A stretch of 64,000 nt of DNA from Callaeas wilsoni (taxonomy: Eukaryota > Chordata > Aves > Passeriformes > Callaeidae), in NCBI GenBank assembly GCA_013398955.1, contig VWPU01018638.1, positions 49,392 through 113,391 on the forward strand. Reading direction: 5' to 3'. Under the pieces are notes generated by a model. It was not told the DNA's origin, ran no database searches, and was given only the letters and a program-made list of their open reading frames with translations. Both the position numbers and the translations under genes were made by a program. How positions within the stretch are numbered: the first letter of the stretch is position 1; every line of letters begins with the position of its first letter. This document shows, one piece after another, positions 18,098 through 34,325 of the stretch.

Positions 18098-21000
18098 TCT
18101 AATACTAGCAAATTTGGAAAGAATTGAAAGAATTTCCATTTTTAAGAGTGTATAGATAGATAATGACGGCAAAATATTAAAAAATTGTAATCTTGACTAT
18201 GCTCTTAAGTTCCTGAGAGACACATTTTCTTAACATTTTCTTGACAAGCTCTCTATTATTGTCTTTTTTTAGTTGATCTTCCATAGGAACTGATCTCCTA
18301 CTCTTCTGTTTTCTTTCTTAGACTGGTACTTTATCATCTGCTTAGCTAATTGCCCTTAGTAGGTCTCACTCACACAGCATATGTGTCACAGATTTTGTAA
18401 ATTATCCAGTCTCACTCTGTTTATGAGTCCAGTCATATGCTTATAGTCATATGCTATTACATATCAGTTTAATATCAAAACTGATTTGGACAAGTAAAGT
18501 GGACTTAGTAATGTGAGTGTTATTTATACCTTTGTAGGTGATAGAAATAATTATAATACTTGTACAGTCTTTATAATCATTCAGACCTCTGTGATTTTTG
18601 CCTGTTAGTTTTTTTACTAGGAGTATAATTTTATTTGTAAATGGTGTACTTCCTGCTCGGCACTTCCTCTTTAAATCAGTCCATGGTTAATTAAAGGCAA
18701 TATATTTCCATGTTATTTTTCTTCAAGTGTTCCTTTTTTTTCCCTGATAGTAAAGATACTCAGATTTTCTCAACATGACTTTCTGAAGCAGATAATTATG
18801 AAAATCTAATCTTGAGAAAGATGTTCTTGTCTTCCTAATTGCTACCTTTTGAACTTTCCTGAACATATAGTCCTTCTAGCAGCTGTGCATATTTTTTTAC
18901 ATTAGTGATAAATAATCTTTGTGTTTCATAGTTTTGAAATATCCTCCAGCTCTGTGATCTGCCTGGTGGCTCTTTTTCCTCAGTCGCCTATAAAAGCCTT
19001 TATCCTTACATTGCAAGGGCCTTTACCTTTTTTTTTTTTTTTTTTATTTTCTTCAATTTTTCACTTTTATCTCTCCCTTTCTTTTTTGGTGGATTCTAGA
19101 GCTATTCTTTACCCCATTCTTTCATAAACATTCTTACACAAACAGGAACTGTTTTGGAATAGTTTATAGAGTTATTATCCACTATCAAATCTTCGAATCT
19201 TCCTTTTCTGAGATGTCTGTTCAGGTGACTGTGTCATCTTTCACATCCTCATTTCTTAGTATCTATGTCTCTTTAAGGCCCAGGTACTTCCTAGATTTCA
19301 TCAGCTATTTTGTACTGAAACCATTCATTTTCAAATATCTAACATTTCTAACTCCCTTAAGTTAATTCTTGTTCTGATAAGTATCAATCTTCTTTAGTAG
19401 CTTTTTTCATTATAGATGCATTTGAATAGATTATCTAACAAAAGTTACTCTCTGGAATGTGTGCTCAGCCTTTTTATTTTCCTCTCTACCTTTGTGAATT
19501 GAAGAATTGCACTAAAATGGCCATCTATAAGAAAAGAAAAACAGGCCTTGTTCTTTGCAAGCCTAATTCTTCAGAGAAAAATTAATTTTAGTATGTGTTT
19601 TTGGCAAAAATGAATGTCATACCTTGTGGGATCAAACCTAGATTTGAAGATCCCAGACAAGTAAATATTGACACTATGCTTAGAGGGATTTACGAACCAT
19701 TTTTTTTACAGTATGTAACATATCAAAGACAGGAAAATTTCATCCATCAAAGGAGAGTCTGATAACTACGTGGCTTACAAAGTTATACAGGAAGGCTGCT
19801 ATAACAAACTCTTGGGGAGTTACTGCACATTTAATCTTAAAATATCCAGAGAACTGCATTCATAGTGTTGCCAAGATCTTGTAAGTCATGTGTATGTGTA
19901 AAACATTTTACACTTTACAGCTGTGATAGACAAAAAATTTCAACAGGCTGAAATTATGTAAAATCAGTAGATACTGATGTCAGAGAAAGGCCTGATGTAT
20001 TGGCTATTTTCAGCTGTAATCAGGATTAGAAACCATAATGATATTAAAGGAAAAGAATTATCTCAAGAATATACATTTATGTATTGATTTATTCAACTTT
20101 TCCTAAATGAACCTCCCTTTTCCCTCTTCCCCCCACCCCCCAAACCTTCTCTCAGAAAAACTTGAAAAACAACCAAGAAAAAAAAAACAAAAAAGCTTTT
20201 CTGGACTTATTTCTTGTTTTGTCCTGCGCTGTTTCAAGCACCAGATGTCAGCTTCATATGAAAAAGTACAAAACCTTTTCAAGCCAGCATTGTAACTTCA
20301 TAAATAATGACAGCTAATCACCTAGAAATATGTTTTTAGAAATCTTTTATTTTCTTGCATTAATTTGAGAAACATATGCCAGTTAAATGAGCAAATCCTC
20401 CTATTCACCATGTAACTTTCATTATCTAGTAGAGGTTACATTCAGGATCTTGTTTCTGGCAAGAGTACAGAGACCACTTCTATGAAGTTAAGGCTTCACT
20501 GCAAGCTTAATTAAAATCTAAACCTACTAATAAAAATATAAACCAATGTTATTGCTAGTATTTTTACAATAATGCAAATTAATATATGATACTCTTATTA
20601 ATAATACACTTTTTTAATACAAGAAACATTATTAATATCTAGCCCTTTTCTCTTGTATTTTGCTCCCCCTTCCAATGCCCCCCAGTTCTAAAGTCAAAAG
20701 CACTAGATTTCCTGAAGAAGAATAAGGGGTGGGAGATTTTCACAGTTAATTATTTATATCCTGAGGTCTTCACTGGGAGCAATAAAATGTTTATAATGGA
20801 GATTTCTTTTTCAGTCTTGTAGTTGACCTTTATGACTTTTCTTCTAGGTGATTCCCTTATATTACTTTCCCATTCTTTCCTACCTTCAATTACCATAAAT
20901 AACTACTTTTAGTTTCACAATGTCTAGGTTTGTCAAATTTTTACTATATGGAGGTCTGAAGTTAGGTCAGAAAATAGTCACTTGACCTCCAAATGACTGT

Positions 21001-21190
21001 TAAAAGAGGTAAACCAGCTCCAGACAAAGTAGGGCCAGAGAGGACTGAACATTATGCACTGTTAGGCTAGTGCATAGCCTTCAGCCTTTTACTATTGAGA
21101 GCTGAAATTTCTGGATTGCATGTTTGTATTGTTTATCAAGATCATCATATCTAAGGGAATGGAAAAAATGGACTGCTATCTGATTGTTAA

Positions 21191-23638
<2,448 letters not shown>

Positions 23639-23760
23639 TCAAAACTTGTGGATCCAATCTTCAGGGGCCTGGAGGCACTTTCACATCACCCAATTTTCCA
23701 TTTCAGTATGACAGCAATGCTCAATGTGTGTGGGTCATCACAGCTATCAATACTAATAAG
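23639..23760 (+). CDS. CSMD3: CSMD3 exon: first part of a CUB domain
   Basis: This 122-bp exon has a TTTTTGCAG acceptor and a strong GTAAGT donor. TC completes Val with the G left by the previous exon, then 40 codons end in phase 0 at Lys. The peptide starts KTCGSNLQGPGG and includes TSPNFPFQYDSNAQCVW. These are hallmarks of the CUB fold: an N-terminal Cys, the SPNFPxxY turn, and Cys-x-Trp. The domain is completed by the exons at 42696 and 48767. A reading frame open from 23620 to 23952 is this exon read through into the intron and is not a separate gene. Confidence 0.96.
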
Positions 23761-23787
23761 GTAAGTTTAATATTCTGGCTTTTCTTT

Positions 23788-23861
23788 AAAAAAACCCCAA
23801 AAAACCCAAACCAACCACTTCCCCCCACCCTCAACCCTAAACAAACCAAACAAAAGCACAC
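23788..23861 (+). repeat. A/C-rich low-complexity tract next to an exon
   Basis: A stretch of A and C runs containing CCCC, CCC, CCCCCC, CCC and CCC. It begins 27 bp after the donor of the exon ending at 23760. C-rich and CA-rich intronic tracts can bind hnRNP-type splicing factors, but nothing here shows that this one does. Confidence 0.6.
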
Positions 23862-25701
23862 AAAGACCATAACATTTTTCGCTAATATGATTTATCACTG
23901 CAGTCCAGGTTTTGTACTAGGTGCATTTCAGACATTTTTAAGAAATGTCTGATACCAGATGAGTATGGACAGATGTTAAGACCTCTTGTTTTCCCTAAGA
24001 TTGTTTCACTTTTGGTATGCCAAGTAGATGCTATCATGTTTTTTATGTGATTCTCTGAATTAATTCCCAGACGCAACTATCCAATGGTGTGAGGCAATTT
24101 CATGGGCCCACTAGTATTGTGTTACAAGCAGAACAGCTACTTTGTATATAATATTTTTTATATCACGTTTGGCCTTCGACTATGTGAGAAGTTGCTGAAG
24201 TTCTTGAATTCACTTTCCCTTCATGAGGAACTGTTCTGAAGATGTTTATTCCGTTGTCTGAACCACTGTATTGAAATCCCATATAATTTATACCTACACT
24301 TTAAAGCAAAAGTACTGAGAGTTCTGATAATGTCAGATGAGTCAAAGTAGAGCAATAAAGCTAAGTTATGACAGCAGTTGTCTTCAATTTCAAGAACTAG
24401 ACACCTGGCAGCAATGGCTATATTCTATTTCCAGGTGTATCATTTTGTGTGAACTGAGTGTAATGGACTTGTTTAGATGTAATAAAACATAAATTAGCTG
24501 TGCAGCTCAGGAATGTTTTATAAAAGACTATCAACATCTGTGTTTACTGGTACAGGGGTATATTCTACCTCTAATTTCTGTTTTATATTGCCATCTGCAT
24601 CACACTCCATTAACCGATCAGACAGGCCTATAAGGCCCACTTCTTCGCACCTGAATTCATCAGAGGACTCAGTGAAAACCTGGCTATTTTCAAAATTTCA
24701 AAAACCATTTAGCTACACTGGTGTATTTCTCACTCTAATTTTACAAAGTCCTATGTGGAAGCCATCCTTATTTTCCATTTTTGTAGAAGAAAAAAGGATA
24801 TTTATACAACTGATTAGAATTTGATAATGAAGATTATAAATGTGTTTGGGGAGAAGGTTGTTTGTTTGTTTGATCCTTGTTCCAAGGACTGCTAATCAAA
24901 TTTTTCCAATTTATAGGTCATTAAAAAAGTACCAAGTGTCCTTGAAAAATGATTCAGTCTCTGTTCCACAGATGGGCAAAAAGTTCAAAAGTAATAGTTA
25001 AGATCCATTTCTCATCCCAAAGAATTTTCATATTTTTATTTCTTTAATTAAAAACAATTTGTGAGCAAGATGAAATGTGTATACACATCTAGAATTTCTG
25101 AAATTTTTATCAAATGTGCCAGCTGAGAGAATTTAGTATCACACTATTTGAGGAAATGAAACACAGCTACTACACTTTGAACAAGTTCCCTAAATGGCCT
25201 GAAAATCTCCAGTGAGCGGTTGAATGCATTTAAGACCCTCGTGGCCATATTTTCCATAAAATGGTTTCCTTTCTTAAATGCACCAGGGGCATGTCTACAT
25301 AGCAAAAAAAGCCAAATAAGATTTTAGACATTCTACCATTGGTTGAAGCAAAACCTTAAGCTCACAAACTGGTATGTATTTACTGGCAGCTCACAGGTGA
25401 CTGCAGGTTTAAGATATTAATGACTCGGAGATTGTTAAGGATTACACTTCACTGGTGCTGTTCATGTCTTAATTCTGCCTTCCTCCTCTCTCCCTGCAAG
25501 TTCACAAGATGGTGACACAGCATTAGCTTCAAAACCTCAGAACTTCGTTTTTACTGAAAATATTTTTATGGGAATATTCAAAGCCATCATTCCTCAGTAT
25601 TATTTTCCTTACAAATTTCAACTTTCCTTTCCAATTTTCCTTACAAATTTGCAGAAAATTAATTGAACAAATGCTTTGTCTCTGGTTGTCAGTGTGATTG
25701 A

Positions 25702-26172
25702 CAGAGTTACAGAATGACTGAGGTTGGAACAAATCTCTGGGAGTTCCGTAGTTGAACTCCACTGCTGAAGCAGAGCCACCTAGAGGCAGCTGCCCAGACA
25801 GTCTTGAATATCTCAGAAAATGGTGACTCTGGGCAATTACCTCTCTGGGCAACCGGAGCTAGTGCTCAGTGACTCCCACAGGGAAGAACTGTTTCCTGAT
25901 GTTCAGAAAGAACCTCCTGTGTTTTAGTGTGTGCTCATTGCCTCCAGTCGTGTCACTGGGCACCACTGGAAAGAGTTTGGTTTCATCTTCTCTACATCCT
26001 CCCATCAGGAGTTTATAGACATTGAGATTCAGTGATCCTCTCTTTCTTTAGGGTAAGCAAGCCCCGCTGTCTCAACCTTATACGAAAGAAATTCCCATCC
26101 CTTAATCTTGTTAATGCCTCTTCACTGCACTCTTTCCAGTAGTTGCATATTTTGCTTGTACTGGGCTGGTGC
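25702..26172 (-). mobile_element. CR1 LINE 3' end, antisense
   Basis: A minus-strand CR1 3' region. It opens with AGAGTTACAGAATGACTGAG and GTTGGAAC, the reverse complement of a CR1 tail. It continues through the antisense of the CR1 3' UTR and the end of its ORF, with CCCATCAGGAGTTTATAGAC and CTCTTTCCAGTAGTTGCATA. It is 5'-truncated and non-coding. Confidence 0.85.
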
Positions 26173-26569
26173 AGTTTTCCTTTCTCTCAAAACCCTTGAA
26201 AGAACAAGTTATTCTGTATATAAAAATTCCAATTCTAAGGAGAATAAAATTGGCCCTCTCTTTAGTCAGAGATCATGCCTGCTATAGTTAAAATAAAATG
26301 TGCTTAAGTGTTATTCTACACTGATTTTTTTTCCTCTGAAACAGTAAATACTGCAAAATAGCATATGACCACATCATGAAAACTGTCCTAGTACCTGAAT
26401 GATAACACCATGTAAGAATACACAGTTTTAATATCTGGGTATGAATCAGAACTCATAGGTTTAACTTCTGCTGGTTCAGTAAAATACTTCAGTGTATGCA
26501 TGCTTCATTTTTATTTCATTAGTATGTGTTTTTTGATTTTATTTACAAAGCAAAGTTTCACTAGCAGGG

Positions 26570-27564
26570 ATGGCTGTAGGGGGTGACTTGTCTAGGAAGA
26601 GATCAGAAGTTGCCCTCATATCAGACTGAGACAGTTCTGGCTGGCTCCAAAACAGACCCACTACAGGACACAGCTGAGAAAATCAGGCAAGCTGGTGGCA
26701 CCTGTGTAACTTATTTGAGTAAGAGCAATAAATGCTGTACAACAGCAGCTGAAGGAGATGAATGAGAGCACCCGAGAGAAATAACCCCACAGACACCACG
26801 GGCAGAGCAGAAGGAGTGGAAGAATGTGCTCCATGTGCTGGAGCAGGGGTTCCCCTGGAGCCTCTGGAGAGTGCCGTTGATGCAGGTTGTCCCCTACAGC
26901 TCACAGAGGTCCATGGTGAGGCAGAGATCCACCTGCGATCTGTGCAGGACGTGTGCCTGAAGAGGTTGATGTGACTGAAGGAAGCTGTGAAGGAAGCTCT
27001 CTCTGTGGAGAGCCCAAGGGGGAGCAGGTTTCTGGCAGGACCTGTGACCCCATGGGAGGAGCATACTGAAACAGATTTTGAAGAACTGCAGCCTGTGGGA
27101 GAGACCCATGGTGGAGAAGGGTGCGAAGAAGTATTTCTTGTGGGAGGCCTCTAACTCCGGAGCAGGGAAAGAGCATGAGGAGGAAGGAGCAGCACAGATG
27201 AAGTGTTACAAACTGACTGCAGCCCCCATTTCATGTTCCCCTTTGCCACTTTGGGAGAGAGGAGAGGGCAGAAGAGTCAGGAACAAAAAAGTGAATTTGA
27301 GCCCATGCAAAAAGAGGTTGGGATGATGGTGGGTTTAGTTTTGTTGTTATTTGTCACTTTCCTACTCTATTTTTAGTTGTCAGTAAAACTAATTTTCCCT
27401 AGATTGAGTTTGTTTTGCCCATGACAGTAATTAGTGAGCAATCTCCCTGTCCTTATCTTGACTCACGGGCTTTTTCATTCAATTTTCTCATTCTGTGTTG
27501 CTGAAGGGTAGTGATGGAGTGACTTGGTGAGCATCTGACGGCCAGCCAAAGTTGAATTACCGCA
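26570..27564 (+). mobile_element. Avian ERVL-like LTR, sense orientation
   Basis: About 1 kb of GC-richer DNA with iterated GAGAGACCCATGGTGGAG-type phrases. Its end matches my recollection of avian ERVL LTRs: CCCATGACAGTAATTAGTGA, TGTCCTTATCTTGACTCACG, then GAGCATCTGACGGCCAGCC and a terminal TTACCGCA. No clean target-site duplication was found, so the left edge is approximate. No internal retroviral coding sequence adjoins it. Confidence 0.65.
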
Positions 27565-30500
27565 CCTTGCCTATTTATCTGTCTCATCATATATTTAAAT
27601 ACTCTGAAGATATAGTGTGAAAACAATAATTAAGAACAGGTCACTTATTTAAAATTAAATATGAACTTTTAGATAAGGCCATAACCAGGAATACCTATTT
27701 GTTGGTGGTACATTAGCATTATACCAGTAATAAGAATGTAAAGAAGTAATGTTAGTTTAAGCAAGTAATTTTATTTCAACGTGTAAGTTGGACACTGTTT
27801 CTGAACTTCTGTAATATATCACTGAAATTACTATATTCTGAGTTAGATTCATCATGGGCAGACTGTAGTGCTAGGACCTATATTATAATAGCTTCAGCAT
27901 TACCCAGAAAATACTGCTCTTTGCATGGTATTGGTTGGAATAATTATAACTCTTTGATATTGCACTGAAATGCAGATACACATGAATTATGGAGCTTTTA
28001 AACTAAGTAATAGATAAAAGGTTTACAATGTTATCTGGAATAACATTCAGATATGTTTATAGTTTACAGAAAAGGTGTCTAGCACTGATTAGAAGAACAT
28101 TAACTTGTTGAGATTAAAAGAAAATGAGATCTTTTTATAAGTTAGATCAACTTCTTTTTATGATATACTGAGGAACTGGCATGTGTAAAGTCTTTGCTTA
28201 TATCATAAGTGGCTTAATGTGTTTAGTTTTGATTCATGCTAATGTTCCCTTACTGTTCTGAACACAATACTGCTGGTCTTGTGTGACTGCTAGAAGGCAT
28301 ACTAATTGGGAGAAATAGTGGGCAAAACAAGTATTAAACTGTGTTATGAAGTAGAATGATGGTGAAGAATTTGTATCATAATTGTAGGGAAGGGTCCAGG
28401 GGTGGATTTTTTATAATTTGTCTTTTTGTTCTGTGTTGTGATAATGTTATTTTTGGGTTTGGTGTTGGAAACTTTTTTTCTTCTATTTAGTTTAGTTGGA
28501 ATTTTTTTTGTTGTTCTGAGTAAAGATTGTATGTCGAATGTGGATTTTAATGATGTTTTGTGTCTTGAAGTCAAAAATCTCATTGATATATAAATGAAGA
28601 TTTTTCCTTAAGAGTTATTTATTATGACTACAACAAATAATGTGATGGTATTCATTACAACATGACGATATTTACAATATTCTATACTACAACTGTGAGA
28701 ACCATGAGGACTTGCTTCAGAGCTGCTCCTTGTTGCATCATTTGCAACAAAATAGCTCAGAAACTGAGAACTTTTAAGGGAGAACGCAATAGATGAAAGA
28801 CTCTGAAAGGCCCTTTAACTCTAGTGTAAATGGCTTTATCCAGGACTGAATGTAGCTAATTTTCTCCCTAACTGATTTCAGAAATAAGTTTGGAAACAGC
28901 ACCATAGAGATGAAAGAAATATTTCCCCAGTCAATTATCTGCCTCCTTAGCTTTGTACTGAATTATAGTTGGTCTCTTGCCTCATACAGTTAATCAAATA
29001 TACTTTTCATACCCAAGCCTTGTTGACAGTGGAGTAGGGCCATAATTAAAAACCTCAAACATGGCCAGAGATGACAGTGAGTTTACTATTGAAAAGCAGA
29101 ATAAAAATTGTTTGGGAAAGGAAGGTCATGTGGATGGAGTGAAAAATAAAACTCATTGATGAAGGTGCACTGACACATCTGATGTTATCAGTGAGATCCC
29201 CATATTTTCATTGTTCTTATGCATGTTTTTTGCATTCTTATTCTTGTATCAGGATCCTGTTCTCTGGAGTTGATCTGTTTAAGAGAAAACAACTAATTTT
29301 TTTCAATAATTAATATTATGGTTAGAATAATTGTAATCTATGATGTATAAAGCTCTGAATAGTGGTTCACTGGAGAAAGAAATATGGGCAATTGATACAT
29401 AACTTTGCAGCAGTGGAATATCTATGGCTGCCTGTATGGTATCACACCAACATACTATTTAAACTTTCTTGATGGCTTATACCTTGCTTTGTTGCCCTCT
29501 TGGGAGGGGTGGTTGAAAATCTCTGTGAGGATCAGCACCTACACATGCAAGACTTCTCCAACAATGTACGACGGAGTAAATTCATGGACAATTTTCCCAT
29601 TTCTGGGTTGTCTTAATGTGGTTTCCGTATAGTGTTTTATATATGCCAATGAAGTGATGGTTGCCACTTTTATCCATGGCTACTCTGGAATCAACTAAAG
29701 CTTTGTTGATCAAAAATAGCAAAGCTATAGTTCCAGGGATCTGCCTGAAATACCATTCAAGAAAATCATGCCTTTATGTGGAACTCTGAAGAAGCAACAA
29801 AATATAAACTTCTTTACTTGTCCTCAGCTGTGATGCGCATATTATTAATTCTTGGGGCCCTTGAAAAAGTTCTTGTGAATATCTGAACAGAAATGAGAGC
29901 AAGGATTTCTCAGTTTGGACTCCATTTCATTACATCTCTCACATCGAGTAAGAGAAATGATACCTGCATATCTTGTGGAATATTGCATAAACTCATCAGT
30001 TAGGTTCTGGACCGTGCTATGTATTGCCGGGAATTTGTTCTGACATTAGGTAATGGGATAATTTTATGTTTATGTTTTGAGTAGTAGATCTTTGTATTTT
30101 CAAAATTTAATTCCCATCTCCTCCCCAGTGCATTTTTTGTACTTCTTTTCTCCTAAAAACTTAAAACCTATTTTCCTTTCATTGTTTTGTGAAAAAAAAA
30201 AAAAAAAAAAAGAAAAGAAAAAAAGAAGGAAAGACCACAAAATGATGAATTTTAAATTTAATGCCAGACTAAAATACCAGTGAAATCTGAATTAGGGCTA
30301 AAGTTAACCAGAGTTCACATCTTATGAATTATACTTGGTGATTTTTTTCTAATCCACAGTGACAGAAACACTGTGGAAAATGTCAGTGCTAGAATGACAT
30401 ACTTTCTGACGGATCTCAACCACATTTACACCACATATCATTCATCACCAAGCATCAAGGAGAAAAATAAGCAAAAGGATTCCTTTAAAAAAAAAAAAAC

Positions 30501-30775
30501 AAGCTGGCTTTTTTTCAGAATTATAAGAAGAAATTAAATATGTGAGCTAACTGCTAAATTTAGATGGATCAGAAAACTAGATCCTGGTTCTGTTAATTTT
30601 ATATGATAGGAATTTTTTAAAAAAATTAATTTTACCTGTATGTTATCTTTTGTTTGTCACCACCAAATTCTAAATTATATCTTGAGTGTATTTCAAGCAT
30701 AAATGTCTCATTGCTGCTTGTATAAATACATTCTTTAAAACACATTCTTTCGAATATAGGTTTTTGAAGGTTCAT

Positions 30776-30808
30776 CAGTGTTCACTGTTCACAGTGTTCA
30801 GTGTTCAT
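30776..30808 (+). repeat. Short tandem repeat of an AGTGTTCA-like unit
   Basis: Four imperfect copies of AGTGTTCA or CTGTTCA sit next to one another in 33 bp. Nothing else distinguishes the site. Confidence 0.6.
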
Positions 30809-31323
30809 TTTTATCCTTCTATCTATTTCATTTTGAAATAATTTTGAAATCAAGAATGACATGTTTGAGAGCTGTGAGATAGCTGACTTTTGATTTTGGC
30901 TTTAGGGTTTTTTTAATTATTATTTTTGCTAGGGTTTCTTAGTTTTTGGAGTATTTTTGTTCATTTGGTTTGTTGGGTTTTTATAGATGTCAATTTTCTG
31001 TTAGGAAATCTATAATCTGAATTTTGTTGAAATGGCAGGGCTTGCTGTAACTTTATAACATCTGCCTCCAATTGCTGTAGTCCTTAACTTTCTAAGAAAC
31101 TGTTTAAATAATTTAAAGTATCTGTGAAACTCCTCATGTGATATTTTCTGCAAGTCCGGAGAATTATACTTAGGAAATAACTTGCAACTGTTACTGAAAT
31201 GATATTAAATATGGTTGTCCTTTAATAAATTTGTATTAAAATAGTCCTTTTTTTAATATGTTTTTACATTCTATTCTTCCCTTCCTCCTTCCTCATATCA
31301 TTAAGTTGCTATTTTCTTCCTGT

Positions 31324-31330
31324 GGGGGGG

Positions 31331-31362
<32 letters not shown>
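31324..31362 (+). repeat. G7-A32 homopolymer tract
   Basis: Seven G followed by 32 A. No LINE or SINE body precedes the A run, so I see no evidence that it is a retrotransposon tail. The exact length is likely to vary between individuals and between reads. Confidence 0.85.
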
Positions 31363-31365
<3 letters not shown>

Positions 31366-33689
31366 GCAAAGTGCTGAGTACCCATGTTAGTTTTCCACAT
31401 CTGTGTTATTTGTTATTTTGTTAACCATATCAAAACTGTCAGTGGAATATTTCCTAAGCTTGATTATGAGCCTAAACCCAGTTGCCATCGATATTTAATC
31501 AGGTTAACAGTATAAATTTTGAGCAGACAGGGTGCTTCAGCATGAATTCAAAGACTCATTTCATAAAGTTTCTTTTGGTCAGGCCTGTTGGAACAAAACA
31601 CACTGCACCTCTTTTCGCAAGCAAATGTTTCAAACTTGGGTTTTCCTAAGCCTAGTGTGCAGCTGTACTGCAGGTGTTACAGTCGGTGAAATGATTAAAA
31701 CGTGTGAGCATACTTAAGCTCTTTCTAAGCTATGTATTTTATCGATAATTGTGTTCTTCATCCATGGAAATTAAAAAGGCTGCTGTTGTATTTATCGATA
31801 GTAGATAATGCATTTTTATCTTATATGAAACTAGAAAGTGTAAATATATTTCAGTTCTGTTCAGAGCACAATAAATTTCTTTCTAGTGTTGGCTACATTA
31901 TTCTTCCATATTGTTGATGTACATTTTGATCCAGTTAAAATATCTGAGTCACATATATACTACAGATAAAAAGTCTCAGAAATATATGTGGACAGAGGGG
32001 AGATTCTCTCAGCAGAATAAGAGCACAGAAGGGAATCCAGCTATTCCTGTGACAGGAAGTTAACAGATTTGGCTGTGAGGGAACAGACTAAATTGTTGAA
32101 TAAGAGAATTTGGAGTCAGGAGGTATGTGCAGTTGTAGAGGGATAAATGACTTGTCATTCAATTCTGAAATTTTGCTATAGGTCTTCACTATGCAAGGAG
32201 GACAGGTTCATTATCTTAATTATTGTAAATTTTTTTCCTGCCACATCTCTGACTATAGGAGTGATGTTTCAGACTCTGAAAATATGAGCTACCCATAGGG
32301 AATGGGTGAGATTGTGCTTATTGTAATAGCTGCAACAAAAACAATTATTTCTTTTTGAGCCATTAGCAGTAATAGATTCTAGCTGTTGCCTGTATTTCAG
32401 CTATTAACTCCACCTTTTGATAAAATTTTAGATAAAATTAAATGTCAAATTTGACTTTTAGTTCTGTTTGACTTTCTGTAAGTTCCTAAATTGGGTCTCA
32501 GTTATGTCTCCCACCAATTTTGAATGCAAAGATTTTTTCTTACTTTTACTTATGATGAATATCCATACCCAAGCTAGAACATTTAAAAAGATATATATAT
32601 ATATATGACTGAGAGACTGTGATAGGAAATTTCCAGTGCTTGTACTGTGAGCATTTGAGGTGTTTCAGTCTTTTTTGTTTGATGAATTTTTGGCAGAGAG
32701 ACTTGTCGCTTTTCTCCATGGTTGAGTTCACTTGCTTGCTCTTGCGAGTGATCTTTACAGGAAATTGTTCTACTCAATATATATCTTTTTTTTTTTGTGA
32801 TTCTAGACTGGGAAATAGAGCTGATAGTATTTTGTTTGTTTATTTCTCTGTTTTCTATGAGGGACTCCTTCAAAGGCTTGTGGTACCATTCTACAGTGTG
32901 TTAGTCTTGGCTGCCAGAGGCCCACCAGGCTACTCTGTAATGTTTCCTCCTCAACAGGACAGGGGCAGAAAATATGAAGAAAAAGTTCACAGATGAAGAT
33001 AAGGATAGGGAGATCACTCACTAGATACTCTCATATGCAAAGCAGACTCAAATTGGAGAAATTAATAAATTAACTGCCAATTAAATTAGAATAGAATAGT
33101 TAAAAAAAGAACAAATCTACATCAGCACCTTCCCCTCACCCTGCAGTACCTCTGCTCCCAAAACCTTTCTATGTAAACCCAATACACATTCAGAGGGCAA
33201 ACTGAAGGTTTGCACTGAGACTTAACTCACAGTATGGTTCCTGTGTTTCCGTCCCTTTCGGGATGTGTGGCTGCCCATCAGGTTAGGCTGACATCAGTTT
33301 GTGACCTCTCTGCTTTCTTTTGGAACAGATGACTTGCCCTCTGTGGGATTAAAATGGGCAGATTTCTATGCTGGATACAAGGATATCCTTTCTGAGTAAC
33401 TACTGAAAGGAAGAACCAAAGCAGGGGCAAGTTAATATGAAGTCCTCAGTCTCTTCCTATGATTGCAACCACTTTGCTATTTGAGAATAATAATTTTTTT
33501 CTTTTTGTAAAAAAGGTTTTGTGAGGGAAAGATGAACATGATTTTTTGCATTGTGATTGTATAGATTAGTTGATTTTTTTCTTGCTTATACCTATTACTA
33601 TCTCTTTATAATGGTCCTGGTCAGTTATACTTTCTTTCAGGCTGTCTAGAGCCTATTCATCTCCATATCTGTGAAAGTAAAAAAAAAAA

Positions 33690-34325
33690 AAATTCTGCAA
33701 TTCTGCAAAGCATCTTTCCAGCTGGATGGCCCCCACTATGTACTGGTATGTGGGGTAGTTCCTGCCCAGAGACTTGACTTTGCACTTCCCTTCGTTGAAC
33801 TTTGTGAGGCTCTTAATGGTCCATTTCTCCAGCCTGTTGATGTCCCTCTCCATGGCAGCATGACCCTCTGGCCTATTAGCCACTAATCCCTTTGTTGTGA
33901 CAAAGTTGCTGAGAGTACAGTCTGCCCCATCATCCAGATAGCCTATAAAGGTGTTAAAGAAGACTTGTCCTAATACTGACCCCTGAGATACACCGTGAGT
34001 TACTGGCCTCTAACTAGACCTAGTGTCACTGATAAGCAGCCTCTCGGCCCAGACTTTCATCCTGTTTTCAATGCACCTTGCTGTCTGCTCAGCCCACACA
34101 TCAACAGCTTGTCTGTTAATATCTTGGCAATGCCAAAGGCCTACCTGAAGCCCAGGTAGACAATATCCACTGCTTTTCTCTTGGCTACCAGGCAATTCAT
34201 TTAATTATAGGTCTATCAAAGTTTGTCAAGCATGACTTCCCCTTCGTAAAGCCATGCTGACTGCTCCTGATGATTTTATTGTCCTTAATTTTCCAGGATT
34301 AGCTGCTCCATGGTAGCAGTAATAG
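33690..34325 (-). mobile_element. CR1 LINE fragment (reverse transcriptase region), antisense
   Basis: A minus-strand CR1 ORF2 piece. Recognisable antisense blocks are CCATTTCTCCAGCCTGTTGA, CCCATCATCCAGATAGCCTA, TACTGACCCCTGAGATACAC and AAGCCATGCTGACTGCTCCT. Reading the minus strand gives broken CR1 RT-type text such as INRLEKW. It is truncated at both ends and full of frame breaks. Confidence 0.85.

Noticed and set aside
26583..27326. Cluster of open frames on both strands around 26.6-27.3 kb
   Set aside because: The DNA is an ERVL-like LTR. The frames overlap on both strands and match no protein family.
32619..32996. A 125-codon + strand open frame
   Set aside because: It overlaps open frames on the minus strand, has no recognised domain, is rich in Phe, Leu and Ser as AT-rich DNA gives by chance, and lacks CSMD3-like content or suitable phase.
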